Origin: Hippopus hippopus
Taxonomy: Eukaryota > Mollusca > Bivalvia > Cardiida > Cardiidae
DNA: 64,000 nt
Assembly (NCBI GenBank): GCA_946811185.2
Contig: OX328105.1
Location: forward strand, 50,592,845-50,656,844
Direction: 5' to 3'
Shown here in pieces: positions 32,890 to 46,200 of the stretch. The notes under the pieces are model-generated. The model made no database searches. It was given only the letters and a program-made list of their open reading frames with translations, and was not told the origin of the DNA. How positions within the stretch are numbered: position 1 is the stretch's first letter; every line of letters begins with the position of its first letter. Position numbers and translations under genes: made by a program.

Positions 32890-33375
32890 TTGTTGTTGTT
32901 ATCAGTGAAAGTTCAATCGACTTTAATAGGGGACTTATGGCGTTCAAGGCTTTGCGAAATATGTGCCTAGTTAGAAAATTTTTAACACGGCAGTATCCTG
33001 AGATTTGAGACATATCCTCTCTCTCGCTCCCTCTGTGTGTGTCTCTCCAACACACACATGCACAACGGTATGAATAAAAAAATGAATCAGACAAAAATGT
33101 AATAAAAAAGAGAAAGGAAAAGTAGATGCCAAACTTCCGATACAGAAGTGGGCCAGATGGGTCATTAGCCTTTTTTTGCCAGAAGTCATTTCTTTTCACT
33201 CTTTGGACGTCCATCGCAGCGTTTGCTGTTTTTACGGACAGTCAAAACGAGACAAGACTGTTCAAAATGTGCAGTCAGATCTTTTGCAAGGTTTTCTGAC
33301 AAAAACTAGCAATGAGAAATGTAATATCTGAGTATTTAGATATCTAATTTAAAACCATTAATATCGATATTACCA
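32890..33375. other. Intergenic stretch without gene
   Basis: Includes a CT/CA-rich patch at 33018-33062. No exon or repeat recognised. Confidence 0.4.
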
Positions 33376-33377
33376 TA

Positions 33378-33600
33378 GGCCACTGAAGTTCAATTGGTCT
33401 ATCACAGAACATCAAAATTTTCTTTGCTCGATCATCGGACACTGTTACCAAATATAGCACACTTGGGCACCGCCTCGTATTATAATAACAGTACGATAGA
33501 GAGGCGAATGCGCAAATGTGCTATTTTTAGTAACAGTGTCCTGTGATCGAGCAATGAAAATTCCGACATTTCGAGATAGACTAATGGAGCTTCAAAGGCC
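33378..33600. mobile_element. GGCCTCTGAA palindromic MITE
   Basis: taggccactgaagttcaattg pairs with tggagcttcaaaggcct. The inner arms are cactgttaccaaatatagca and its complement. Relatives at 40731 and 51802. Confidence 0.8.
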
Positions 33601-33852
33601 TGTGATATTGTACAGGGTTTAGTTCTTCAGAGATAGTAGGCATATAGGCCTATAAACTATCTTGCCAACAAAGACAACATATTAAGTTTAAGCTGACGAC
33701 GGTGATCGAAGATCAGGCTATTTAGAGAGTGCATTCTGATCCAGGACCTACATCGCTCGCCACATCAATCTTCACTTTGACACAAAAACATTCAAATTTT
33801 AGTAGAATTGTATTTTCTTATATACCGCAGAATAGATAACGTTACATCTATT

Positions 33853-34114
33853 TAAACCATGCTCTGCGAAAAGGGGTTTAATGCATCTGCAAAAAGTATC
33901 GACCCATGTCAGCCTGCGCAGTCCGCGCAGGCTGACATGGGTCGAAACATTTTGCTTTCGGTAAATTTTCTGCTTGTTCAAGGATCATTCTACCTCATGA
34001 TTTAATCGGTTTCCAGACACAATGGATTTTATGGATCCATAAAAATGCCTGATTTCCTTGGTATAATGCATTACGGAGATACATTTAGCCCCTTTTTACC
34101 AGAGCATGGCTCAG
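33853..34114. mobile_element. GAGCCATGCTCT fold-back MITE, full length
   Basis: aaccatgctctgcgaaaagg to ttaccagagcatggctc, with the inner palindrome cagcctgcgcagtccgcgca. It lies just past the aminopeptidase stop. Confidence 0.88.
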
Positions 34115-34140
34115 ATATCATAAACTTTGCTGTAAAGAAG

Positions 34141-34287
34141 TTAAAGTCCTTTCTGGATCCATTGCTCCAGGTCATGATAATGCTCGCCTATCCAGCGTAT
34201 ATTTGACCGTACATGTGACAGTGCGCTGGCAAACAATCGGGGACCAATCACAGAATTACTTTGCTTTTCTTCAGCCAGGCGTTCAAG
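34141..34287 (-). CDS. M1 aminopeptidase terminal exon 21
   Basis: It encodes [20 protein letters not shown], then the family-typical [20 protein letters not shown] and WIQKGL before TAA. Acceptor ctgttttcag. Confidence 0.94.
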   Translation of the reverse strand, partial: LERLAEEKQSNSVIGPRLFASALSHVRSNIRWIGEHYHDLEQWIQKGL

Positions 34288-37200
34288 CTGAAAACAGATG
34301 AATTAGTCTGTGTATATACCACAACTTTTCCGTCTTGGAAACTGAGACAGTTACTGAAAACACTGTGACGAATGTAGAAATCGCTCGAAACGAGCTATTT
34401 CCTTCTGTTAGCACGTTGTTTCTATCTTAATGCGTGTTAAACTTCAAATTGGTAACCTGCATTTTCTCCTTTTCCCACAATGTTTTTTCACTCTTTCAAA
34501 AACATCTCTAATCAGTTGAGCAATAGTGAATTTGTCGTTTTCAGATGATATCACGTTGAACAAGTCAAAAGTTTTGTCATTTACCCTATAACACACAATC
34601 GCCAGGTTTAACGACTTTGACAGAAAATATTGTGGAAAAAGAAGAAAATGCTGCCATTTCAAAGATAGAAATAATCTTTTTGGCGGCAAAGAATTTCTCA
34701 TCTGAAAATGCTTTTAATTTGGACAGGTCCATTTTTTGTGTGTTGTTAAGGGTAAATAAGAAGTTTAACCTTGCGAGATAAGCCCGTTAGCTCAGTCTGT
34801 AACGTGCATGACTTGCACTACTGGGGTCGCAGGTTTGAATCAGAGATTGGCAATTTTTCTTTTCGAGGACTGGTGATTGTCATTGCGACAGGATCCATTC
34901 CTCTCTGACTGTCCCATATAGTTTGGACCATGTTTACGTGGGAAAGCAGCCACAGGCTTGGAAAGAGTGCTGTGCGAAGTACTGGTAAAGGAAACACTAG
35001 GGTCTATGTACAATGGTAATGAAGGTACTTTTGGGCATAGCAAAAACTGAAGAGTTCTGCTTCATATGGAAGTTCGATATCGGGGTGCAAGTTCTCCGCA
35101 GCCTAACCTACGCGTTTTGACATAAGCTATACACAGTGTTTAAGATAAGTTTCCATGACAATCACAAATTATGACATACTAGTTTTTACTGTTCGACGTG
35201 TTTCTGTTCTAAACATGTGTTTTTATTGTAAGACTAAGTACATGTACAAGTACTTTAGAGTCCGTATTTAGCAACCATATACATATAAGAACAAATTTAG
35301 TCTAATTATAGATTTAGAAAGTAACACAGTTACTGATTGGCTAAACCATTTGGTTTAGCCAATCAGTAGCTCTGTTACTTTCAAATCCAGAAAATTCTTG
35401 CGAAATAAGACGAAGAATGTTTTTTGGAATGGTTGGTGAATACAGGCCCAGGGAGACAAATACTTCCTGATTTTAATCTTACCCGTCGAAGTTCATAAGG
35501 TAAGTTAAAAGATCTTGTAATGGCGGTCATCAATCGTGGGAAGAGATTCAGTTCTGTTCCATATCTACGATAAAAACAAACACACAGACACAACATTTAA
35601 GTGCCCCCTGCACACCTTTAGTTGTTTTTGAACGAGCAGATTGATCTTGAATCTACACTGTGTACACTATTTTTATGAAAGACGAGGGTGGATAAAAAAA
35701 CACGTTGACTTTTATTTTAACTTTAAAACCACTCAACGTAAATCGATAAAAATTTGCACACGTTTTAAACAATACCGACCTCGTATCCTGGCAAGATACT
35801 CTTGAAACTGAAAAAGTTTAGTCTGTTTTCTACATTAACCCTTCATCACAAAATTCCGAGTTTTTACGACCCTGGCGAAGAAAGCTATCGAAACATTTCC
35901 AAAAATGTTTTCTATCCTTTCAGAGACAAATTTCATAAATTGAGCCACATTTGACTTGTCGTCTGAAAATACTCACAGTTTGGACTTGTCCAACAATTTG
36001 TCGTTTGGGAAAGAATTTCAGAAATTACTACTGTAAATGTGATTATAGACGGCAGAAACAAGCTTGAATATATGTTCAATGTAAATTATTTAACTCTTTA
36101 TCACACGACAAAAATGTATACTTGTCCAAATTGAAAGCATTTGCAGAAGACTATTTAAATGTGACTCAAATGATGACTTTATCTTTGATAGGGTGGAGAA
36201 CATAGTGGGGAAAGGAGAAAATGCTGGTTACCAGCATTATCTCCTTTTCCCACTATGTTTTCAAAATATCTATTCAGGGTCATTAAAACTCGGGATTGTG
36301 TCATAAAGGGTTATACTAATGAAGATTCGAAGATGAAAACTGGAATTTATTTACGTGTCTAAAACCATGAACAGAAAGATGTATATATAGTTAGTTCACT
36401 TACTTTTCAAACAGAAGGTCCCAGTGTTCCTCTATTACATTCCATGCAAACAAACGTCCAACGGAAGTCGTCGCCATTTCACTTATCGCTAAAATTTTAT
36501 CCGTCGACAAAAAGTAGTCCGCCGGTGAATACAGAACTATATTACTCAGCCTGTTCATGACAAGAAATTATAGATTGATAACGTTGGTTCGAATAAGTTG
36601 AAATATTTCTGAACAAAAGTGTGCCCTACATTGTCTTTAGTTACAGTAATGCAGTTTCATCACAAATATGGAAGAAAAGATATATGGTGCATAAAAATAT
36701 CAGCTATCATCAATCACACGAGATACAATTTGTAGGGTTTTCTTCTTTTCTGCACTGATACAGACACAAAAATGTTCGTAACAAGCAATTTCTCCGGTAT
36801 CCACAATGTTTTCACATAAGTTTCAGGCTCTGAGTACGATCCTCACTCGAACTACTGTTTTTTTTTTAGTTGGAGTGTTCTTGGGTTAGGACATCTTAAA
36901 GCCCTAGCCTAGTATTGGTGAAACCGAGGGCATATGTAATCTGTCAAAATGATATGGGTAAAATAATGAATATCCATCCATCCATCCATCCATCCATCCA
37001 TCCAACCATCAACCAACCAACCAACCAACCAACCAGCCAACCAACCAACAAACAAACCAACCAATCAATCAATCAATCAATCAATCCCGTATTTTCACGA
37101 CGCTGGAGAAATAACGCGTTTGACAACATTATGGGTGAAGGAGAAAATGCTAGTAACCCATGTATTCCATCCGTTTAAAGACAAATTCCATCATTTGAGT

Positions 37201-40200
37201 CACATTTAACTTGGCGTCTGCAAATGGTTTTGATCTAAAATTGTCGTCTTGTAAAGGGTTAAACGCATCCTCATGGTTTCGAACCAACAACATACTTCGA
37301 CAAGAGCCAGGGTTCCTCTGTACAAGCCAGTGCCTCGACTAAAAATCTCCTCTCTGTGGACGACTCCGTGTGTAGATACTTGTCCAGTACGAACTCCCAG
37401 GCCTCGGCCCCGCCCTTCTTTACACCAGTACAATATACAGTTGCCTTCATATCCGGATTGACCCTAAAACACAATAAATTAAGTCATGTCCTGCTGAACA
37501 AGTTACATGAAACATTTAAGCCCATAGTAAAAACCGCAAAATTTCGCTATTTCAAAGGTAGTTTTGGGGGAACATACGTCCTTCTCGGACAGTGTAGTTA
37601 AAGATCAGACTGCACGTTCTGTGCAGTCTGATCTTGATCTACACTGTCCGCAAAAGGACAGTGAGTCGCGCTTAGCAGCCCAAGGGTAAAAGATGCAATG
37701 CCAAAGGTACAAGATCTCTGTGCCATCCGTTTTTACACTCATATAATAAACTGCAGCTATCATATCTGGATTGACCATAAAACCGTACAATAAAAGGTGC
37801 AGTACCCGAGGTACCATACCTCATCCACTTTTTACATTCGTACAATAAACTGATACCTTCACATATAAGCCATTTTCTGGCAAAGTGGGGTTTAATGCAA
37901 CTCCGTGATGCAGCGTACCAAGCAAGTCATCACATATATATGGATCCATAAAAATCCATCTTGTCTTACAATCAACCGAATCATGAGGTAGAATGGTCCT
38001 TTGAAATGCAGAAAATTGACATTTAGCAAAAGGTTTCGGTTATCCAGTTACCAGTACTTCGCATAATATTCTTTACTACCCACTGGCTGCTTTCTCATAT
38101 AACCATTGTCGAAAAAATGATCAGCGGCGAGAGAGGAATGAATACTATCGCAGTGACTCTCATCAATCTTCGGAAAGAAATTGGCCGAGCTGGGGATTGG
38201 AATAAGTGACACCCTGGTCTCGAGTCCTGTGCGCTACCGACTGCGCAATCGGGCTTGGCCCAGAACCTTTGGTGTTGGAGGGCTACCCTCGATCACTACA
38301 CCAATATCCGGATCAAAAGGTTAAACTAGCTGGACTCACAGTACATTTTCATCTGTCATCCAATCATTAAAGCGTTCCAGAGCATCGTCAACACAAGCTT
38401 TAAGTCCGTACTGACAGGCTTCGTATCCTATCATTGTGTATCGGATTCTGTAATGAACGACTAAAACATAAATCACTTGATTCCCATAGTTTCATATACA
38501 TATTATGTACATGTAAAAGACATGTAACAACAACAACAATAATGATAACACCAACAACACCAATAATAATAATAATAAAAATAATAATAATTATTATTAT
38601 TATTATTACTATTATTATTATTGTCGTGATGATGATATCTTAAACAAATGCGGCTCATGATCGCACTTATGAAAAAAAAAAGACTTGTTTAGAGAATTAC
38701 TTATTTACAACAGGAACTTTATTTCAAAGTACGAGAACACCACATGTGTGTTCTATCCCTAAGCTAGAGATACATTTACAGCGAAAGTCTGTAGTTGAAA
38801 AAAGGGGCATAACTGTGTCAAAAATATTTTGAAGGTTATTTGCCTTTCTGATATTGGTTTCCCTTTCGATTATAATAAAAACCAAACCAAAGTCCGAGTT
38901 TTAAGTAACTATCTTTAAGGAATGAAGAGAATTTTTCTTTTTTCATGGAGGTATGGAAAAAAAAAACCTAATCACATTGTATGAAACCGCGAAGTGTGAT
39001 TAGGTTTTTTTTTTCATACCTCCATGAAAAAAGAAAAATTCTCTTCATTCCTTATAATTTAATAATACAGACAACATACACCCACGGAAATAATTCAAAC
39101 TGCATTCATTTTCTTTATTTTTTAATCTAACGTTGGAGTTTCTGAAGCCCCTTCCACTCATATTTGTATGGCGCAAGAATACAATAGGGAAGCAGTTTTC
39201 AGATCCCCAATACTGAAAATTAACCAATAAAACGAAAGTAAATGAACGTGGCAAGATATTGATTGAAAAATTACAAGAACTTTAAGAAAAACCTAACTTT
39301 AATGTTACCTTAGTCTTTGAGTACTTTTGATTTTAGTACCACCTTCATTTAAACTGCAAAAACCTAACTTAAACTTTCTGTTAGTCAAAATCTGATTAGC
39401 CTGGCATTTTCTACAGACTCTGAACTAAAGTATGATACCAAATTTGTTGGTCTTCAGTAAAACTTGCGACGAGAAATAAAAGAAAATTAAGTGCACACTT
39501 ATTTATGGAACTGAGTATATTAAAAACCGCGTAAAACACCATGCATTTATTCAATGAGTGAAAACACTTTTTCTCCTTTACTTGAACTATTTCGTTTATG
39601 ACACTTAAGCTAGTTTTCAGTACAAATAAATTTGTCTGGTAGATGTATAAAGTTTTGAGATGAACAAATTGCACTTAGCATTAGCTTCACTTTCCTAGCA
39701 AACAGGACAAAAAGATTGTTAAATTCTAAGAGAAAAACTAAACATGCATACGTACTTTTCGTTATGAGTTCGTGCACCAGCCGAATTGAAGAACGCCTTC
39801 TGAATTTTGTTCCTCATAAATTTCTGTAAATACGAGTGAATAAATAATAAATATATAGAAAAATCTACCAATAGATCGATCAGATCAATGGATTGAATCG
39901 ATCAACCAATAGATCGATCAAATCAATCGATTGAATCGATCAATCATTCGATCAATCGATCAATCGGTCGGTCGGTCTGTCGCCAGCCAGCCAGTGAATC
40001 AATCAATCAATCAATCATTGTGTAAGAAATATTTTAATGATTATCTGTCTTTATTATATGAGCCCCTTCCCCTTTGATAGTTAACAACCAGTCCGAGTTT
40101 GAAGTAAATATCTTCAGTAATGACAGAGATATAAAATGTCAAAGTTTTTGCACGACGACGATGCAAGGTTACTACGACACCTCGACGTTTTCTTTGAAAA

Positions 40201-43200
40201 AAAAGCTGAGCTAAAAATCAGACTGAAGGTTATATGCAGCCTCATCTGGGCCAATATCATCCACAAAAGCACAAAATTTTATAATAGCCTCTAACAGACT
40301 GTCTTCACTAACATCAACAGTTCTCGTGGGCGACGTTTTGCATCTAGCGGCTGCTCACAATTTCTCCTTTTGACACAACGTTTATTTGCATATCCGTGTC
40401 AATTGTCTTAATCTTTTACCTCACAATCCCGACTGCAAAACGACTCCGAAAGAGAAGGATTTTGAAAACATTGTAGAAAGAAAATGATGGTAACCAGCAT
40501 ATTCTCTTTTTTTCAAAATGTTACCTACGTTATCCAAGACAAATTTTGTCTATATATGCCACCTTTTATTTGCGTCTGCAAATGCTTTCACATTAGGCAA
40601 GCCAAAATAATTAATTTTGTCGTACAGAGTTGTTCATATCCGGATGTGATCAAAGTTGTCTGCTGCAGTGGCAGTATAAAGCAGAAAACTGATTTCCTTT
40701 CAGTATACTGAAGACTGACACAAAACCCATGGTATACCCACAGGGCTTTGAAACTCCATTGGTCTATGACAGAATACCGAAATTCTTATTGGTCAGTTCA
40801 AACACTTACTAAAAATAGCATACTGGCGCATTGCCCCTATATTGTATACGGTGGAGGCGATGCCCAAAGTGCTATTTTTAGTAAGGGTGTCCGATGATCG
40901 ACCTATGAAAATTTCGGTATACTGTGGTAGACCAATGGAGTTTTAGTGGCCTTTTGGTATAACAAATGCTCAATTTTTTTTCTGCTACATACTTTAAAAT
41001 CACCATAGATTGGAAAATGCTGCAGTGATCGTTCTATATACTGAAGATTTAAAATGGCGGCTTTCCAAGGTACGAAATGTAGTTCATCATCGAGATAATC
41101 AAACGTTCCGAGTGCGATTTCAAAATCCAGTAGCCCAGCCCTGAAAGACAGAAGAAAACTGACACCTTCAATCGTTCCTTTGCTTGGGTTTTCTTTTGTT
41201 TTTTTTTAATTAAATGTCGTTTTCAACAGTATGTCAGTCACTGATGCACCTGTGCACGCGTTTTCGACAAGCAGCAAGACATTTATTCGTCATTGCGCAA
41301 TCATATTGGCAATTGATCAAAGTAATATTACACCGTCATCATATAGCCAAACAAAGTAATGATTAGTAACTGCAAAAGTTAAATTCAAGTTTCCGAGTTC
41401 TATAAAATACCTGTTGGGGTTCAAACATGAAGACTTCCTCAGTGCTTTACTAATTATTATTTTCTTAATGACTTCAGTAAAAATTTGAACTTCGACTGTA
41501 TTATTCAGTTCGATTTAACGCATTACTTAGCATAGCTATATAAGCTGTCTTTTTGACCAATTTCTTGCACTCGTCACAACTCGGCCGATTCCGTACCTAC
41601 ATCTAATCTCGTCTGTATAACGGTCGTTTCCATTTGAACTGCCAATCACGTGATCTTATGCATGGCGGCGCCTACGTTAGTCGTTTAGCAACGAAATAAG
41701 TTAACCACCTCAATGAAGTTATTCACATCTATCTACAATCGGAATTGATAAACCACGTTAAAAAATGAATGTACGAACTGTTTGTCAACTGAGATATAGT
41801 TAGAAAGATTTCGATAAAAAATTGAGACTCAAGTTTTCTTTTGAACAGCCTTTCAATATTCAGAACAGTAAACCGGTGTATTTCCGGCGAAGAAATGTAC
41901 CGTGTAGGTGCATATCAAGCTACCAGATACAGCCGAGGGACTTGATGTCTCCCATCACCCGAGGTATGCCGCATGCAATTTCTTGGTGTTAGTCTCGGAT
42001 GAATACATAGTAATTTGCGAATGAGAAAAATGTGCACATGTTTCTTCGGTGGACCTCTGCGGGCACCAGAGTCTGTATTCACCAACCATTCTTAAGAACG
42101 TTCTCAGTCTTATTCTCCAGAATACTCGGAAGTAACACAACTTCTGATTGGCTAAACCGAATGGTTTAGCCAGTCAGCAGTTGTGTTACTTTCAAATTTT
42201 GAAAATCTTGGAGAATTAGACAAAGGATGTTCTCATGAATGGTTGGTGAATACAGACCCAGGTTTCGATCCAGGTCGGCGTGCGCGGACTGGGCAGGATG
42301 ACCTGAGTGGATACTTTTTTGCAGATGCATGAGACCCCCTTTTCACAGAACATGGCTCATATCGAATCGAATTGCCTTCGTAAAAAATGTAGGATTTCAA
42401 AACATTGAGAAGTATGATTAAATATCATGTAATACACGGAAATACGTGAAAATATGGCGAAAGGAGAACTCGCTAAATACGAGCAACCCCCTTTTGCCTC
42501 CATGTATTTTAAAAGTTTTCTGCCACGATACGCAGTCGTTCACCGAAGATAATGTGTTTATTGTCTTACGAGGCTAGGTTCCATGCATCGTTTATAATTT
42601 GAGCTCTGTTCATTGGATGGATTACTTCGTGGTTTTCCGATAGTTGTCGTAAAATAGCTTTCCAGTTTTCGTTGTCGTAATTCACCCGGAAGTAACCATA
42701 TTGCTTTATGTTACCAACAATCCATTTTGAATTTTCCAGCAAATGGTCTTGAAAACATCCTGCAAAGAAGACAACAATACAACACCCATAAAGCTGAATT
42801 TAATAGGATTAATAAATATTTTGAAAAGGTATGAAGAACATGATGGTCCTATATCATTTTCTAAAGCAAACATGAGCCGGAATTGTGCGAGGTAAAAGAT
42901 AAGTACCATACTGGTTGTGATCTTTAATGTAAGTTTTTTACTGCATAGGAGCAGTGAAAACTACTTTGAATTGATAGCATACTGTGAATATAGAAACCTA
43001 TTACCATGTGAAGTTCCATAAACATAACTCATAGATGATTAAGTTATTTCTGTTGCCATCTTTCTGTTTTAAATAATTGTGACCTTAGGTTAAACATATT
43101 CAATTTACACCAATTGTGGAACAAGTTCTTACAACCCTACCCCTACACCACTGTCTATGGGGAGAGCCGTAACTAAGTTTCATTGAGGAAGCCGTAACTA

Positions 43201-46200
43201 AATTCTTGAACTTTTGGCTCAACCCATTTGCCGCTTGTTTATCGTTTGTAAAATTTTATAAATTGAATATATATATGTAAATCAGGGCAATAAAATATGT
43301 TTAAACTAGCCACTGTCTCCCAGCAGCTATCTTGATCTTAACTCTTTACAAAAAAAAAACACAACATTTGGACGAGACCAAATTCAAAGCATTGGCAGAG
43401 GACAAAACAACTGTTACGCAAATGATATTTCTGTCAATGATAGGGTAGAAAATAATGTGGGAAAAAGAGAAAAAGCCCTCAGGGTCGTTAAAACTGCGGT
43501 TGAGTGTTAAAGGGTTAACTCCGACCAAAACATATTAAGATCTGTCACAATACAAAGTCTTATATAATGTGCAGTTTGATCTCTATCTACTACGTCCACT
43601 ATTTGATACTGTACCAAAACCAAAATCAAATTTATGTCCAATTCAATTATATGCCCCCTTTAAAACATAATATCCAAAGAAAAAGTTTTTTTTTTAAATA
43701 ACAATGAGAGAAAAGTATTTTCTCCTGTTTCCCAGAAGAGTGACCATCATTTTATAACACAAATCCAATCTGCAAATGCTTTCAGTTTGGTCCAGTCTAT
43801 CATTTTGTCGTCTGATAAAGAGTTAACGCCCATACAGGTGACTCAGACTAAGCAAAAACACTTGAGCCATGCTCTGTGAAAAGGGGGCTTAATGTATCTT
43901 TGTGATGCATGATAACAAGCAAGTAATCATAGTATTATAGATCCACATAATCTCATTCTTATAACAATCTACTGAATCATGAGGTACACTGGTCCTTGGG
44001 CATGAAGAAAATTTACTTAAAGCAAAAAGTATCGGCCCAGGTCAGCCTGCGCAGACTGCGCAGGCTGACCTGGGTCGATGCATTTTGCAAATGCATTAAG
44101 CCTCCTTTTCACAGAGCAGGGCTCACTTATTGATTAATTTTCCGTTTATTCGTCGACGCCACCAGTTGCATATATGGGTGCCTCCCCTATAAGGCTATTA
44201 GTTATGTTTCGCGGGATAGTGCAAGATAAAGGACTAAACCCATCCTAAGTTACCCTTTCTATCTTTCATATGCTTGCTGTATAGCACCGTCACAAATACC
44301 TCGGTTTAACGTCTCATCCGCAAGACAATTAGTAATTTTAGGTGGCCAGTAGTGGGACTCGAGTCCTCACCCTCAAGTGGCCAAAGACTTGACATTTACA
44401 AGTCCTACGCTCTACCACTTGAGCTTTTCAGGCTGGTCCTAAAACAAAAACACTTACGTATATGGCCATCCTTTTGAAGCCAAACAATATCACGTGACTC
44501 TTTGTCGAATGACGTCTGTATGTCTGAGGTGTAGGTGAACGGTATTTCCCAAAATCTGAAGAGATATCTAAGCTATGAACCCTTTACCAAACAATCCCGA
44601 GTTTTAAATACCCAAAAGGAAAAGGACTTTTGATAACGTTGTGGGAAAAGGAGAAAATGCTGGTAACCAACATTTCCTCCTTTTTCCACAATGTTTTATA
44701 GCCTGTCAAAGACATATCACATCATTCGAGCCACATTTTAGAACTGCAAATACCTACAATATTAAGAAGTGTAATAAAGTTTTTGTTGTTTAGTGAAGAG
44801 TTAACTCTTTACCAAACGACAAATTTTTGGACTAGTCCAAATTGAAAGTATTTGCTGACGACAAACAAAATGTTACACAAATTAGGAAATTTTTGTTGAA
44901 AAGGATGCATAAAATTGTGGAAAAAGGAGAAAATGCTAGTTATGCGCATTTTTTCCCCTTTTCCTACAATGTTTTCAACTAGCCTCATTCGCAAGGTCGT
45001 TTAAACTCGGGATTTTGTGGAAATGGGTGAAGATGTAACAATTACACAGGTAAGTGAGAGGCTGATTAAAAACAAACAAAAAAAGAGCACCGCATGCCGG
45101 TGGATTTTTTAGTGAAAATTCTCAATCGGACAAGGGGCATAACTGTACCAAAATACTTTGATTGTAATCTGTCCTATTGTATGAGTTCCCTTTTTGATGG
45201 TTAACAACTTGTCAAAGTTTGAAGTGAATATCTTTAGTTATTACAAAATGTCAATTTTTTTGCTCAGCGACGACGGCGTAGACACAGGCGCAGACGACAA
45301 CAAGACAACGGCAATAACTCGACGTTTTCTTCGAAAACAGCCAAGCTAAATATAAGAAAGAGTGCAGCCTCAGTAGAATTAAAACATTCCCAATAACCCT
45401 TTCAGCGCCACAGACGAAATCAGGGACTTTAGCGGACTGCATAGATCAAGATCAGACTGCACAGACTTGCAGTCTGATCTTGGATCTAAGTTCACAGGAG
45501 GTCATAAGTATAAAGAAGATGGGAACGGACGAAGATACGATGAAAAATTTACCCTTAGGCTGCTAAGCACGACTCAAGGCGCAGAGAACGTGCAGTCTGA
45601 TCTTGAATCTACACTATCCGATAAGGAGATATTACCCCCCCCCCCCAAAATAAAATTTGAATTTGCAATATTTAGGTTTTTACAAAAGGCGGGAAAGTTT
45701 CATTTAACTCTTTACCACACAATCCCGCCTTTTAACGACCCTGAGAAAGAGGCCTTTTGAAAACATTGTTGGAAAAGGAGAAAATGCTGGTAACCAGCAT
45801 TTTCTCCTTTTCCCACAATGTTTTCTACCCTTCCCAATACAAATTTTAATTTTCAAGTCACATTTACTTTGTCATCTGCAAATGCTTTCAATTTGGACAA
45901 GTCTACAATTTTGTCGTTTGGTAAAGAGTTAACTTATTTAGTAGGTTAACATTACACGTGAGAACGATTCTGTCTCTCTTCTTCTGACAGGAGGAAGGCA
46001 AACTGTTTGAGGCAAACATTTGAGCCACGTCTGGTTACCATGACCACGGGGTAATTCATCTCTTTGATCCAGTTATCCATTATACCTTGTACATCTGTCA
46101 CGATGTTATTATCCTCCACAGCTTGCTAGGGGCAAAACAGGAAAAGACGCACACAAAAGAAAATTGTCAACGTGGCCAATTTACAGACTGCTATTAATTA

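Noticed and set aside
32843..33214. 123-codon minus-strand frame
   Set aside because: It includes the tail of a SINE and a CT-rich patch; no family resemblance.
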